This document shows, in pieces, positions 9,748 through 19,858 of a stretch of DNA of 55,843 nt. Both the position numbers and the translations under genes were made by a program. The stretch is from Methanomicrobiales archaeon HGW-Methanomicrobiales-2 (GTDB taxonomy: Archaea; Halobacteriota; Methanomicrobia; Methanomicrobiales; Methanoculleaceae), in contig PGYL01000024.1 of the NCBI GenBank assembly GCA_002839645.1, positions 1 through 55,843 of the forward strand. The letters run 5' to 3'. Within the stretch, counting starts at the first letter, position 1, and each line of letters starts with the position of its first letter. The notes beneath the pieces are model-generated. The model did no database searches. It was given only the letters and a program-made list of their open reading frames with translations, and was not told the DNA's origin.

Positions 9748-10421
9748 GGGTATCCTCTCCGGATCCACTCGACCGGTACCGTGCCGTGGTGGACGGCGGT
9801 CGCGACGATCGCCCCGTCAAACCCGGCGTCGTCGAGGAGATGGATGTCGTCGATCCCGGCGACGCCGCCCCCGTAGAGGAGCCGTCCGGGGTAACATGCC
9901 CGCATCTCCTCGAGGTCCTCCCGGACGAGGCCCCGCTCCGTTCCCACGGCACCGATGTTGAGAATGATACACCCCTCAAACGAGAACGCCGATGCACGGG
10001 CCAGCATCTCCGCCGGTCGGATGCCCCAGGGGAGCACCCGGCCTCTCTGGACGTCGATGCTGAGATAACCGGCCTCATATGCCGCAAGGTCCTCGATCGT
10101 TCTCGCCGCCGTCTCGGTGCCGACGACCGGCGTCACCCCGACGACTGCGGTGCATTCCGCAGGCGACCGGCAGCCGCGGTCGAGGTAGCACCGCTCGACA
10201 AGGGCGGCGCACTGCCGGACGAGGTTGTCCTGCGGCGTCCTGCCCTGGATGCTCTCAAGATCCGCAATATACAGATACCGGGGCGCGAGAGCGGATAGAT
10301 AGGCCTCCGGTTCAGCCGAGGGAGCAATCCCCCAGATTAGCGGCCGGTAACTGGCGCGGTCGCCGGACTTCCCGTGCACCACGAGACCGTCTGCCAGATC
10401 AACTGCAAGAATCAGTTCCAT
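9741..10421 (-). CDS. HisA/HisF-like TIM-barrel protein
   Basis: A (beta/alpha)8 protein related to HisA, the ProFAR isomerase of histidine synthesis. LILAVDLADGLVVHG matches the first HisA strand with its catalytic-type Asp, and LLYGGGVAGIDDI near residue 185 is the second-half phosphate-binding loop. The first half is divergent and lacks the usual GGGIR phosphate loop, so a true HisA role is doubtful. It is divergent from mfnB with 44 bases between, and upstream of tmk. Such HisA-like genes occur near C1-cofactor genes in methanogens; a link to methanofuran synthesis is inference. The start is ATG 10421, aligned with HisA; an ATG at 10457 would add twelve unconserved residues. Confidence 0.75.
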   Translation of the reverse strand: MELILAVDLADGLVVHGKSGDRASYRPLIWGIAPSAEPEAYLSALAPRYLYIADLESIQGRTPQDNLVRQCAALVERCYLDRGCRSPAECTAVVGVTPVVGTETAARTIEDLAAYEAGYLSIDVQRGRVLPWGIRPAEMLARASAFSFEGCIILNIGAVGTERGLVREDLEEMRACYPGRLLYGGGVAGIDDIHLLDDAGFDGAIVATAVHHGTVPVEWIRRGYPC

Positions 10422-10465
10422 GTCGTCAACGCAATCACTATTAGGGTGAAGGATCATTAATTTCT

Positions 10466-11155
10466 ATGCAATTACTCGTCAGTCCAAGCAGCATTGAGGA
10501 GGCAAAAAGCTCGCTTTCCGCTGACATCATCGACGTTAAAAAACCCTCTGAGGGCTCGCTGGGTGCGAATTTTCCCTGGATCATCCGGGATATCAAGACC
10601 CTCGCCGGCAACAAGCCTGTCAGCGCTGCAATCGGGGACAATGAGTATAAGCCAGGAACTGCGGCTCTTTCTGCCTACGGTGCCGCACATGCGGGTGCTG
10701 ATTTTATCAAGGTTGGCCTGATGTTCGACGGAGCCGATCGTGCCCGTGACGTCATCGAAGCGGTGACCATGGCGGTGAAACGGGAGTTTCCTGAGAAGTA
10801 CGTCGTTATCGCCGCTTATGCTGATTTTGAGAGAATGGGTACGATCTCGCCGTTTTCCATCGGTCCACTGGTTGCGGATGCCGGAGCTGATGTCGCCATG
10901 ATCGACACCGGTATTAAAGATGGGAAGAGTCTCTTTGAGTTCATGGACGAGGAGACACTGACCCGGTTCACCGAACAGAACCGGGAACTCGGATTGCAGA
11001 CGGCCCTTGCCGGTTCGCTGAAGTTCGAGGACCTCGATGCCTTAAAGCGGATCGACCCGGAGATCATCGGCGTCCGGGGAATGGTCTGCGGGGGCGATCG
11101 GTCCACCACGATCCGGGTCGAACTGGTGGAGAAAGCAATGATGATGCTCAGGTGA
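10466..11155 (+). CDS. mfnB: (5-formylfuran-3-yl)methyl phosphate synthase, methanofuran synthesis
   Basis: MfnB (formerly DUF556) makes 4-(hydroxymethyl)-2-furancarboxaldehyde phosphate from two glyceraldehyde-3-phosphates, the first committed step to the furan ring of methanofuran. It is a 229-residue TIM-barrel enzyme. MQLLVSPSSIEEA at the N-terminus, DIIDVKKPSEGSLGANFPW with the catalytic-type lysines, VAMIDTGIKDG and the terminal RGMVCGGDR motif all match the family. Full length. The stop is three bases before the guaB start (ATGTATG junction), so the two genes form an operon. A GGTGA-like site precedes the ATG. Confidence 0.93.
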   Translation: MQLLVSPSSIEEAKSSLSADIIDVKKPSEGSLGANFPWIIRDIKTLAGNKPVSAAIGDNEYKPGTAALSAYGAAHAGADFIKVGLMFDGADRARDVIEAVTMAVKREFPEKYVVIAAYADFERMGTISPFSIGPLVADAGADVAMIDTGIKDGKSLFEFMDEETLTRFTEQNRELGLQTALAGSLKFEDLDALKRIDPEIIGVRGMVCGGDRSTTIRVELVEKAMMMLR

Positions 11156-11158
11156 TGT

Positions 11159-12625
11159 ATGTATATCGAGAAGATGAACCTGGAAACAACATTTACGTTT
11201 GACGACGTGCTGCTTGAGCCCGCCGAATCGTGGGTCGAGCCCAATGAGGTCGATGTCGGGTCGCGGTTCTCGCGGAGCATCTCCCTGAACATCCCGCTCG
11301 TGAGTGCCGCCATGGATACGGTGACTGAATCGGCGATGGCGATAACCATAGCCCGGGAAGGCGGCATCGGCGTTATCCACCGGAACATGACGCCGGAGCA
11401 CGAGGTGGCTGAGGTCAGGATCGTCAAACAGGCTGAAGACCTGATCGAGCGCGAGGTCGTGGCGGTCGGCCCGGAGTCCACGGTCACCGATGTGGAACGG
11501 GTCATGAGGCAGCACGGTATCGGCGGCGTGCCTGTTATCGAGGGCGACAGGGTGATCGGCATCGTCAGCCGCAGGGATATCAGGGCGATCCTGCCCAAAC
11601 AGGGCGAGGCGAAGATCACCGGTTACATGACCAAGAAGTTGATCACGGCGTCCGAAGATGTCACGGCGGAGAACGCGCTCGAGACGATGTATGCGAACAA
11701 AGTCGAGCGCCTTCCAGTTGTGGACGCAAGAGGATGCCTTGTCGGGATCATCACAATGCGCGATATCCTCGAAAAGCGGCAGTATCCCCGCGCGAACCGC
11801 GATGCGAACGGGAAACTCCGGGTCGCCGCAGCGGTGGGCCCCTTCGACTTCGACCGGGCCATGATGCTCGTCGAGTCGGGGGTCGACGCCCTGGTCGTGG
11901 ACAGCGCTCACGGCCACAACATGAACGTCGTCAAAGCGGTCAGGGAGATCAAGGCGAGCGTCGGCGTCGACGTGGTGGCCGGAAACATAGCCACGAAGCA
12001 GGCGGCTTCTACTCTGGCCGACTCCGTCGACGGTCTGAAGGTGGGTATCGGGCCGGGTTCCATCTGTACGACCCGGATCGTCGCGGGCGTGGGCGTGCCG
12101 CAGGTCTCTGCAATAGCAAACGTCGCCGAGATAGCGCACGGGGTCGGCGTCCCGGTGATTGCCGACGGCGGCATCCGGTATTCCGGGGATATCGCGAAGG
12201 CGATCGCCGCAGGTGCGGACTGTATCATGGCGGGCAGCCTCTTTGCCGGCACCGATGAAGCGCCGGGAAGGGTTACGACGATCAAGGGTCGGCGCTACAA
12301 GCAGTACCGCGGGATGGGATCGCTCGGCGTCATGAGCAGCGGCGAGTCGAGCGACCGCTACTTCCAGAAGAAGGAGTTCGGGAAGACCAAGTTCGTTCCC
12401 GAGGGCGTTGAGGGAGTCACTCCGTATGTCGGCCATGTCTCGGACGTTATCTACCAGCTCATCGGCGGCCTGAAGTCCGGGATGGGCTACACTGGGTCAA
12501 AGACAATACCGGATCTGCAGAAGAACGGCAGATTCCTCAGGATTACGCCTGCAGGCTACGGCGAGAGCCACCCGCACAATATTATGATCACCGACGAGGC
12601 GCCGAATTACCGCCTCTTCGAGTAA
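11159..12625 (+). CDS. guaB: IMP dehydrogenase
   Basis: Oxidises IMP to XMP with NAD+, the committed step to GTP. The 488-residue protein has an N-terminal barrel strand block (TFDDVLLEP), a tandem CBS (Bateman) insert at about residues 95-215, and the catalytic loop GPGSICTTR with the active-site Cys near residue 302. GGIRYSGDIAKA and the KQYRGMGSLGAM-type flap with E-S-S-D-RYFQ follow. All key residues are present. A GGTGAT site overlapping the mfnB stop precedes the ATG at 11159. A CCTTTTTT run directly after the stop can serve as terminator. Confidence 0.97.
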   Translation: MYIEKMNLETTFTFDDVLLEPAESWVEPNEVDVGSRFSRSISLNIPLVSAAMDTVTESAMAITIAREGGIGVIHRNMTPEHEVAEVRIVKQAEDLIEREVVAVGPESTVTDVERVMRQHGIGGVPVIEGDRVIGIVSRRDIRAILPKQGEAKITGYMTKKLITASEDVTAENALETMYANKVERLPVVDARGCLVGIITMRDILEKRQYPRANRDANGKLRVAAAVGPFDFDRAMMLVESGVDALVVDSAHGHNMNVVKAVREIKASVGVDVVAGNIATKQAASTLADSVDGLKVGIGPGSICTTRIVAGVGVPQVSAIANVAEIAHGVGVPVIADGGIRYSGDIAKAIAAGADCIMAGSLFAGTDEAPGRVTTIKGRRYKQYRGMGSLGVMSSGESSDRYFQKKEFGKTKFVPEGVEGVTPYVGHVSDVIYQLIGGLKSGMGYTGSKTIPDLQKNGRFLRITPAGYGESHPHNIMITDEAPNYRLFE

Positions 12626-12629
12626 CCTT

Positions 12630-12657
12630 TTTTATACCTGAATCACTAACATTTAGT
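12630..12657 (+). promoter_or_regulatory. TATA box and palindromic operator upstream of the ArsR-type gene
   Basis: A T-rich TATA-like element (TTTTTTATA, about 12630-12636) is followed by the inverted repeat ACTAA-CAT-TTAGT at 12645-12657. The palindrome ends four bases before the ATG of the regulator, so it covers the expected transcription start. This is the usual layout for an autorepressed archaeal ArsR regulator. It resembles the CTAAC-type palindromes reported for the Archaeoglobus heat-shock regulator HSR1, but the spacing differs. Confidence 0.55.
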
Positions 12658-12661
12658 AAAC

Positions 12662-13285
12662 ATGCTTGAGGGCAGTGAGGTTTCCCGTCTCCTTGATATC
12701 CTGGGAAACCGGAACAGACGGCGAATAATAGAACTGCTGAGGCAGAAACCGTGTTTTGTGACCGAGATCTCCGAGCGCCTGGTGCTCAGTCCAAAAGCGG
12801 TTATAGAACACCTGCAGTTGATGGAACGCGAAGAGATCCTCATCTCCTGCCAGGACGAGCGCAGGCGAAAGTATTACTACCTCTCGCATGACATCAATGT
12901 CATCGTAAACCTGCAAAAGCAGGACGGGGTTACGCTTCCCTCCGTTGAAGAGAACCAGAGAACGCGATTTACCAGGAATATCGAGGCATTCAGGAGGATG
13001 GTCAGGGCTCGTGACGAACTTCTGGATAACCTCGAACAACTGGAGCGGGAGATCGAATCGAGGTTCACCGAGGTCGTGCGCATGAGGGGGGGCTTCGTCA
13101 CGGACGACGGGGATATGGAGATCATCCTCGCCCTCTCCCACGCCGACCTGATGCTCGTTGAACTCGACGAAGTGAGCAGCCTGTCCACGGATGAGCTGAA
13201 ACAGAGACTGGGCAACCTCATACGCATGGGGGTTGTCGAGCGAATCAACGACCGATACCGGATACGTGGTACACATGGCGAATAA
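12662..13285 (+). CDS. ArsR-type winged-helix transcriptional regulator, possibly heat-shock
   Basis: A 207-residue regulator. Residues ~8-75 form a winged helix-turn-helix: LDILGNRNRRRIIELL, then TEISERLVLSPKAVIEHLQLME as the recognition-helix region, then the wing RRRKYYYLS. A charged coiled-coil segment at ~95-140 probably mediates dimerisation, and a second small winged-helix-like stretch (ELKQRLGNLIRMGVVERIND) ends the protein. The downstream Hsp20-like gene overlaps its 3' end by 11 bases. This arrangement, the palindrome before its start, and the cdc48-hsp20 operon 3 kb away suggest an HSR1-like heat-shock repressor; that role is inference. Confidence 0.8.
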   Translation: MLEGSEVSRLLDILGNRNRRRIIELLRQKPCFVTEISERLVLSPKAVIEHLQLMEREEILISCQDERRRKYYYLSHDINVIVNLQKQDGVTLPSVEENQRTRFTRNIEAFRRMVRARDELLDNLEQLEREIESRFTEVVRMRGGFVTDDGDMEIILALSHADLMLVELDEVSSLSTDELKQRLGNLIRMGVVERINDRYRIRGTHGE

Positions 13286-13694
13286 TCCATACGACGAAAT
13301 GTTTAAAAATATCGCGCGGCTGATGGAGAAGATACTGAGCGAGATGCCCCTCCAGGACCCCAAGATCATCGGGTTCACCATCATCAGCGGGTCGTCCGAG
13401 GGGACACCCTATCTCGACCCGTCCGAGGACGAGGATGATGAGTCCGATGTTGAGGTGGTCGAGGGGGACGACTGCATCTACATCACCGCGGTGACGGATG
13501 CCCGGGCGGATGGCGCCCCGTACGTCACGTTCCAGGAAGATTCCGTGACCCTCTGCACCGGGGGTGACGAGGAGACGGTCATCGATCTCGAATGCGAGAT
13601 CGACGTCCCGCACAGTTTCTACAAGGTGCAGCACGGCGTTATCGATGCGGTCTGCCCCAAGAAGAGCGCGCCGGGCGAGATTGCCCGGTCCTGA
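13275..13694 (+). CDS. Hsp20/alpha-crystallin-like protein
   Basis: A 139-residue acidic protein. The N-terminal helix NPYDEMFKNIARLMEKIL parallels that of the second Hsp20-like protein at 16261-16713. After an acidic linker, the C-terminal ~70 residues (DDCIYITAVTDA, then short alternating strands ending in VPHSFYKVQHGVIDAVCPKK) look like a divergent alpha-crystallin beta-sandwich. The usual I-x-I tail is absent, so chaperone activity is uncertain. The start is ATG 13275, inside the 3' end of the regulator gene, indicating coupling; an upstream in-frame ATG at 13233 lies deeper in the regulator and is less likely. Confidence 0.6.
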   Translation: MANNPYDEMFKNIARLMEKILSEMPLQDPKIIGFTIISGSSEGTPYLDPSEDEDDESDVEVVEGDDCIYITAVTDARADGAPYVTFQEDSVTLCTGGDEETVIDLECEIDVPHSFYKVQHGVIDAVCPKKSAPGEIARS

Positions 13695-13810
13695 ACGGGG
13701 TCCGCGGATCCCGGTCTCCACTCTTTTGTAGCAACACTCCGGAGCCGGCGTTTCAGAATAACTTCCGCTGCCTCAGCTGAAAGCAGCCTGGCTCTCAAAA
13801 AAGAGGCGTC

Positions 13811-14152
13811 TTATTCCTGATACTCTTCAAGAGCAAGCTGGTACATCCAGTCGAGGAGGAGCGCGCACTCTTCTGGGGTGCATTCCTGATCGCAGCCGAT
13901 GCACGGGAGAACTTCTCCTCCTGCAAGGATGACGCAGGGGTCGATCGCCCGCTTCTTCGCCCGCAGAAGATAGGTCTTGATGCCGTCGCTGCGGAACTCG
14001 ATGCGTTCTATCAACCCGGCATCCAGCAGCCGCTTTACAATCCTTGAGCACTTTCTGCTGTCAATATCAAGGAGTTTCCAGAGCTCGCTCTGGAGAACGC
14101 CCTGACGGTGGGACTGGATAACTTTGAGTGCTTCTTCCTCCTGGTCGGCCAT
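13811..14152 (-). CDS. winged-helix regulator with C-terminal four-cysteine motif
   Basis: A 113-residue protein. Residues ~1-75 form a MarR/Lrp-like winged helix: GVLQSELWKLLDIDSRKCSRIVKRLLDAGLIER then a wing. The C-terminus carries PCIGCDQECTPEEC: four Cys spaced C-x2-C-x3-C-x4-C, which could hold zinc or an Fe-S cluster and make DNA binding metal- or redox-responsive. It sits five bases after the LSm gene, so the two form an operon. The target is unknown. Confidence 0.8.
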   Translation of the reverse strand: MADQEEEALKVIQSHRQGVLQSELWKLLDIDSRKCSRIVKRLLDAGLIERIEFRSDGIKTYLLRAKKRAIDPCVILAGGEVLPCIGCDQECTPEECALLLDWMYQLALEEYQE

Positions 14153-14157
14153 GGCTA

Positions 14158-14394
14158 TCAGAGCAGGGGTGCAATGGTCAGGATATTATTGCCGCGTATG
14201 ACAACAGTTCCCAGTGTGCGGCCCCTCTGATCACCGGTATACTCGGTGGTCTCGTCCATGTGGAGATTCAGGTGTTCATCCACTGCCACGAGTCGTCCCT
14301 GGAGTTTCCTGCCGTCATCCTTGATCTCAACGACGATTTTAGAATCCACGAGTGAAAAAACCTTCTTTACAGGAAGTACGATGCCGTTAACCAT
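14158..14394 (-). CDS. archaeal LSm (Sm-like) RNA-binding protein
   Basis: A 78-residue Sm-fold protein. The Sm1 motif is GRLVAVDEHLNLHMDET and the Sm2 motif ends in LGTVVIRGNNI, both canonical, with the RNA-contacting Asp and Asn of Sm1 and the RG of Sm2 present. Archaeal LSm proteins form homoheptameric rings that bind U-rich RNA and take part in RNA processing and decay. It is the first gene of an operon with the four-cysteine HTH regulator. Upstream lies an unusual ~40 bp tandem array. Confidence 0.93.
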   Translation of the reverse strand: MVNGIVLPVKKVFSLVDSKIVVEIKDDGRKLQGRLVAVDEHLNLHMDETTEYTGDQRGRTLGTVVIRGNNILTIAPLL

Positions 14395-14439
14395 CTGTTC
14401 CTATATGGTTATCTTCAAGCATTAAGTTTTTCCTATGAC

Positions 14440-14650
14440 CGACCACCGGTCGCCGGCGACCGGCGGGAGGAGTGGCACCACCGGGTGCCAAGGGCGACCG
14501 GTAGTTATCGTAGTAACCGCCACAGGTGCCACTGGCGACGAGTAAGTAGTCATGGCAACCGCCAGGTATCCTCAGCGACCGGTGATAGTGGGCCAACCGT
14601 CAGGTGCCACAGACCGCCGGTAAGGTATCATAAACAACCGCCCGGCAGAA
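14440..14650. repeat. degenerate ~40 bp tandem repeat array
   Basis: About five imperfect units of 37-41 bases. Units begin near 14457, 14495, 14536, 14576 and 14613, each with a CGACCGG-like head, a variable TAGTTAT/GTAAGTAGT middle, and an AACCGCCAGGTGCCAC-like tail. The array fills most of the intergenic space between the FBP aldolase/phosphatase stop and the LSm promoter. Units are adjacent, without spacers, so this is not a CRISPR array. I see no convincing protein in it. Confidence 0.6.
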
Positions 14651-14688
14651 CCAACAGTTCCGCGGCCGGCCAATCAGAAAAGGGGGGG

Positions 14689-15786
14689 TTATTCGGAAAG
14701 GTCTTCCCAGCGGTCCTTGAACTGCTTCTCGACACCCGGGAGGGTGGTATACTCCATCTCCTCAAGCGACAGGCGGTGCGGTTCAAACGGCCCGTGGGCC
14801 CGGAGCACGTCGGAGAGCTCGCAGCACCTGTCGCGGACGCGGTTGAACGCCGGGTCATCGAACATGTCTGCAGGCCCGATCAGTTTCCCATTGCTGATCT
14901 GGAACCCGAGACAGATGACCCGGGGCGGTCCGTCGAACGCGGTGCAGTTTGCGTCGCAGACGCCCACCGGCATGAAGGGCCCGTGGTGCGAACCGCGCAT
15001 CCAGCCGGCAACGAGGATGGGTGTCCTGAAGGGGTCGATGACTTCGCCGACCGACGGGAACCCGCTCTGCGCCCTGATGAGCATGACCGGATCGTCCTTA
15101 CCGACGTACCGGCCGGCCATCAGATTCAGCCGCTGGGTGCTGGTGGATGCCGCGATTTCGCCGTTCCTCTTCCAGATGTACTTGATCACATACCGGCTCG
15201 GTGCTCCGATGTAGGCAAGGAGGCTGTAGGACTCTTCCGGCGTGTTGAAGAGGATCTTCCGCTTCTCTATGACATCGTGGACCTCGAAGGTGAACCCATC
15301 ATGCATCGACGGGTCGATGACGAGGCCGGATGTGCTGAAGGGGTCGGCGAAGATCCGATAGAGGAAGTAGTTCCACGCGCCGGGCTCGGTCTTATCGGCC
15401 ATGAAGGCCAGGACCGGGTCGGAGCCGCGCTCTTCAAACTCCATCTCGGCAACACCCGGTCCCATCCCCTTAACATTGCCGCTGAACGCATCTGCGAGCA
15501 GGTCCTGACCGGCGCCGTAGAGTTTCATCTCTTTGGCGATCCCGGCACATTCCATGAAGATGTTCCACGCCAGTTTGTGGACCTCTTCGTTGTCCTCGCC
15601 CTTGGTGTGCGTCATGATCAACTCAAGATCATCACCGCAGTGGGTGACGTACGAGTCGGTTATGATGCTGCCTTCTGCTTCCTTGAGCATCTGTGCGGCC
15701 TTTTCAAGGAGTCTCGGGTGGGTGCGGGAATGCCCCGGAAAACTGCCTACATCTGCTTTAATTATGGACACGGTGGTTTTAACCAT
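14689..15786 (-). CDS. fbp: bifunctional fructose-1,6-bisphosphate aldolase/phosphatase
   Basis: Archaeal FBPA/P (class V FBPase) condenses glyceraldehyde-3-P and DHAP and dephosphorylates the product to fructose-6-P, making gluconeogenesis one-directional. The N-terminus KADVGSFPGHSRTHP has the Asp and His metal ligands. THCGDDLELIMTH carries further Mg2+ ligands, and YGAGQDLLADAFSGNVKGMGPGVAEMEFEER is the conserved active-site block, with the Schiff-base-type Lys in the later YVIKYIWKRNGE-like region. The length of 365 residues is typical. The GGTGATGAA site before ATG 15786 is strong, and a TATA-like ATATACAG lies ~60 bases upstream. Confidence 0.95.
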   Translation of the reverse strand: MVKTTVSIIKADVGSFPGHSRTHPRLLEKAAQMLKEAEGSIITDSYVTHCGDDLELIMTHTKGEDNEEVHKLAWNIFMECAGIAKEMKLYGAGQDLLADAFSGNVKGMGPGVAEMEFEERGSDPVLAFMADKTEPGAWNYFLYRIFADPFSTSGLVIDPSMHDGFTFEVHDVIEKRKILFNTPEESYSLLAYIGAPSRYVIKYIWKRNGEIAASTSTQRLNLMAGRYVGKDDPVMLIRAQSGFPSVGEVIDPFRTPILVAGWMRGSHHGPFMPVGVCDANCTAFDGPPRVICLGFQISNGKLIGPADMFDDPAFNRVRDRCCELSDVLRAHGPFEPHRLSLEEMEYTTLPGVEKQFKDRWEDLSE

Positions 15787-16260
15787 TTCATCACCACTAC
15801 CTGGAGGGGCGTAGCCCTTACGACTAGTAGATAGGTATTACTGTATATGTAGGTGTTGTTGCCTTGAAAAATGGTTTGCTACGGCAACCGTTTTTCTGGA
15901 TGGCTGAGAAGGACGATTATTGCCGTCATATCTTCTCTACAGAACCGCCGAGGCCAGTATGCCGCCGTTTACTTTTTTTGCCGTTTTCTCCGGACCTGCT
16001 GCGAACCGGAGCATCCCCGGGAGCAGCGTTTTTGGACCTCTCGCGTGGCGACCCGGGTGGCGATCGCGCGTCCTCCGGGGGAAGTAGTGTCCGGTTGCGG
16101 CCGGGAGGAGGACTAACTTGAGAAGAGTACGGAGTGAAGGGACATGTTGCAGCCTCCCTGCCCGGCACCTGCCGGCCTGTGGCCTCCGGTCTGCTCACGG
16201 GGATGCACCTGTCGATAAAATGTATTGTGCCGGGTCTGGTCCGGCAGACGTTTTGACGTC
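15787..16260. other. 474 bp intergenic stretch without a recognisable gene
   Basis: The left part holds the FBP aldolase/phosphatase promoter. A TATA-like CTGTATATGT at 15841-15850 can be read on either strand. A perfect-looking hairpin lies at 15867-15895. The right ~300 bases are GC-rich, with open frames of 80-85 residues that look like random GC translations (Arg/Pro/Gly-rich, no domain). I see no gene here. Confidence 0.5.
15867..15895. terminator. bidirectional hairpin with A5/T5 flanks
   Basis: A stem of AAAAATGGTT and GC closes on a TACG tetraloop and returns as GCAACCGTTTTT, with one bulged T. A-tract and T-tract flank both sides, so it could terminate transcripts on either strand, for example read-through from cdc48-hsp20 or a short transcript from the TATA box at 15841. 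Confidence 0.55.
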
Positions 16261-16713
16261 TCAGTCAATCCTGATCGATTTGCCCCGGGAAAATCTGACC
16301 TCCAGGACACCATGCTTGTACTTCGACTGCATGGAGTCGGCATCCACGGCCGGCACCTCCACCGAGGTCAGCTGGTTGCCGCCTGCGATGATCGTCAGCG
16401 TGCCGTTGATGAGTGACAGGTGAATATTCTCCGTATCGGCACCAGGGAGATCAATTGCCACCGTCACGTCGTCATCGGTTGCGTACATCTCTGCTATTGG
16501 CTCGATGGTCCCCCCGGACGAGGGTTCCGCCGGCTCTGCTGCGGGAGCCGCTTCCTCCGCCGGAGTCTCCGTCTTGCCAGCGTCGTGGAGGACGATCTTA
16601 AATCCGTAGGCAAACGGTCTGTTCTGATCTCCCTGCTCTTTGAGCCCCTGCTCCATGAGGCGTTTCATCAATTCGTTGAGTTGCTGGAAGATGTCTGCTG
16701 GACTGTCACTCAT
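16261..16713 (-). CDS. Hsp20/alpha-crystallin family small heat-shock protein (GvpH-like)
   Basis: About 150 residues. The N-terminal helix DIFQQLNELMKRLMEQGL is followed by an Ala/Glu-rich linker. The alpha-crystallin domain has DDDVTVAIDLPGADTENIHL and then LEVRFSRGK near the end, the typical first and last strands. It acts as an ATP-independent holdase. It is downstream of cdc48 on the same strand, 82 bases away, a probable co-transcribed stress pair. The start is taken at ATG 16713, because GTGAT lies five bases upstream; ATG 16719 is two codons earlier and cannot be excluded. Confidence 0.8.
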   Translation of the reverse strand: MSDSPADIFQQLNELMKRLMEQGLKEQGDQNRPFAYGFKIVLHDAGKTETPAEEAAPAAEPAEPSSGGTIEPIAEMYATDDDVTVAIDLPGADTENIHLSLINGTLTIIAGGNQLTSVEVPAVDADSMQSKYKHGVLEVRFSRGKSIRID

Positions 16714-16795
16714 GTGCATCACGTTGTTTCTGTCTCTGTTGATGGGGAGGTCGCATGACCTCCCCGGGGAGCGCCCCATCCACGGGGCACTCCCG

Positions 16796-19243
<2,448 letters not shown>

Positions 19244-19277
19244 TTACCATAGGTAAGTGCAAGGAAGTATTTATATT
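19244..19277 (-). promoter_or_regulatory. cdc48 promoter: TATA box and TTACC/GGTAA palindrome
   Basis: Read on the minus strand, AAATATAAATAC (19269-19277 region) is a strong TATA box. The perfect palindrome TTACC-TAT-GGTAA at 19244-19256 falls about 25 bases downstream, at the expected transcription start, and the GGAGGAG ribosome site and ATG follow. A repressor bound here would block initiation. The arm-3-arm geometry is the same as the palindrome before the ArsR gene at 12645, although the arm sequences differ. Confidence 0.55.
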
Positions 19278-19858
19278 TTTCCCACACTCTCCCTCCCGTT
19301 GTGCTGGATGATCCCCTTTTCTGTAACGATGCAATCCATCTTCACATCGTTATCGTCGGCAGGAATGCTCTCTGCCTGCTGGCAGGAGAACGCGATGCCG
19401 ATCTTCTGCGGGTGGGGGTAGCGGCAGAGGAAGCGATCGTAATATCCGGCACCGTAGCCGAGCCGGTTTTCTTCGGCGTCGAAGGCGAGCATCGGTATGA
19501 CGACGACCTCGACGTCCTCGGGCCGGGCCGGGAGTTCGTGGCCGATCGGTTCGGGTACGTTGAATGTACTGGGGGAGAGGACCGCGGGGTCCGGCAGGTA
19601 GGAGAGGCGGAGGCTGCAGGTCTCCCGTTCGATGATGGGCACGACGACCCGCACGCCCCGGCGGTTTAAGTCCGCGATCAGGTCGTTGGTCTCGGCCTCC
19701 GGGGCTTTTGAGGCGTAGACCATGACGGTCTTAAATCCGTTCAGGATTTCGAGGAGTCTTCGTTCGATGATGCTGCTGTATGTGGCAATCTCTGCAGGGG
19801 AGAGAAGGGATCGGGCCTCCTTTGCCTGCTGGCGAAGGGCCGCCTTTGTCTGGCTCAT
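19271..19858 (-). CDS. 5-formyltetrahydrofolate cyclo-ligase family protein
   Basis: A 195-residue member of the 5-FTHF cyclo-ligase (MTHFS) family, which converts 5-formyl-THF to 5,10-methenyl-THF with ATP. QTKAALRQQAKEARSLL is the usual N-terminal basic motif, and FDAEENRLGYGAGYYDRFL is the strongly conserved G-x-G-x-G-x-Y-D-R nucleotide/substrate loop. Methanogens use tetrahydromethanopterin mainly, so the substrate may be a pterin other than folate. The start is ATG 19858. There is no Shine-Dalgarno, but a TTTATGG element ~32 bases upstream suggests a leaderless message. The upstream neighbour is a broken CMD gene. Confidence 0.88.
   Translation of the reverse strand: MSQTKAALRQQAKEARSLLSPAEIATYSSIIERRLLEILNGFKTVMVYASKAPEAETNDLIADLNRRGVRVVVPIIERETCSLRLSYLPDPAVLSPSTFNVPEPIGHELPARPEDVEVVVIPMLAFDAEENRLGYGAGYYDRFLCRYPHPQKIGIAFSCQQAESIPADDNDVKMDCIVTEKGIIQHNGRESVGKI

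Noticed and set aside
14440-14650. CRISPR array
   Set aside because: Units are adjacent and degenerate with no unique spacers of constant length between identical repeats.
14485-15834. 449-codon forward frame over the tandem array and fbp
   Set aside because: It is antisense to the FBP aldolase/phosphatase, whose motifs are complete; the forward protein has no recognisable domain.
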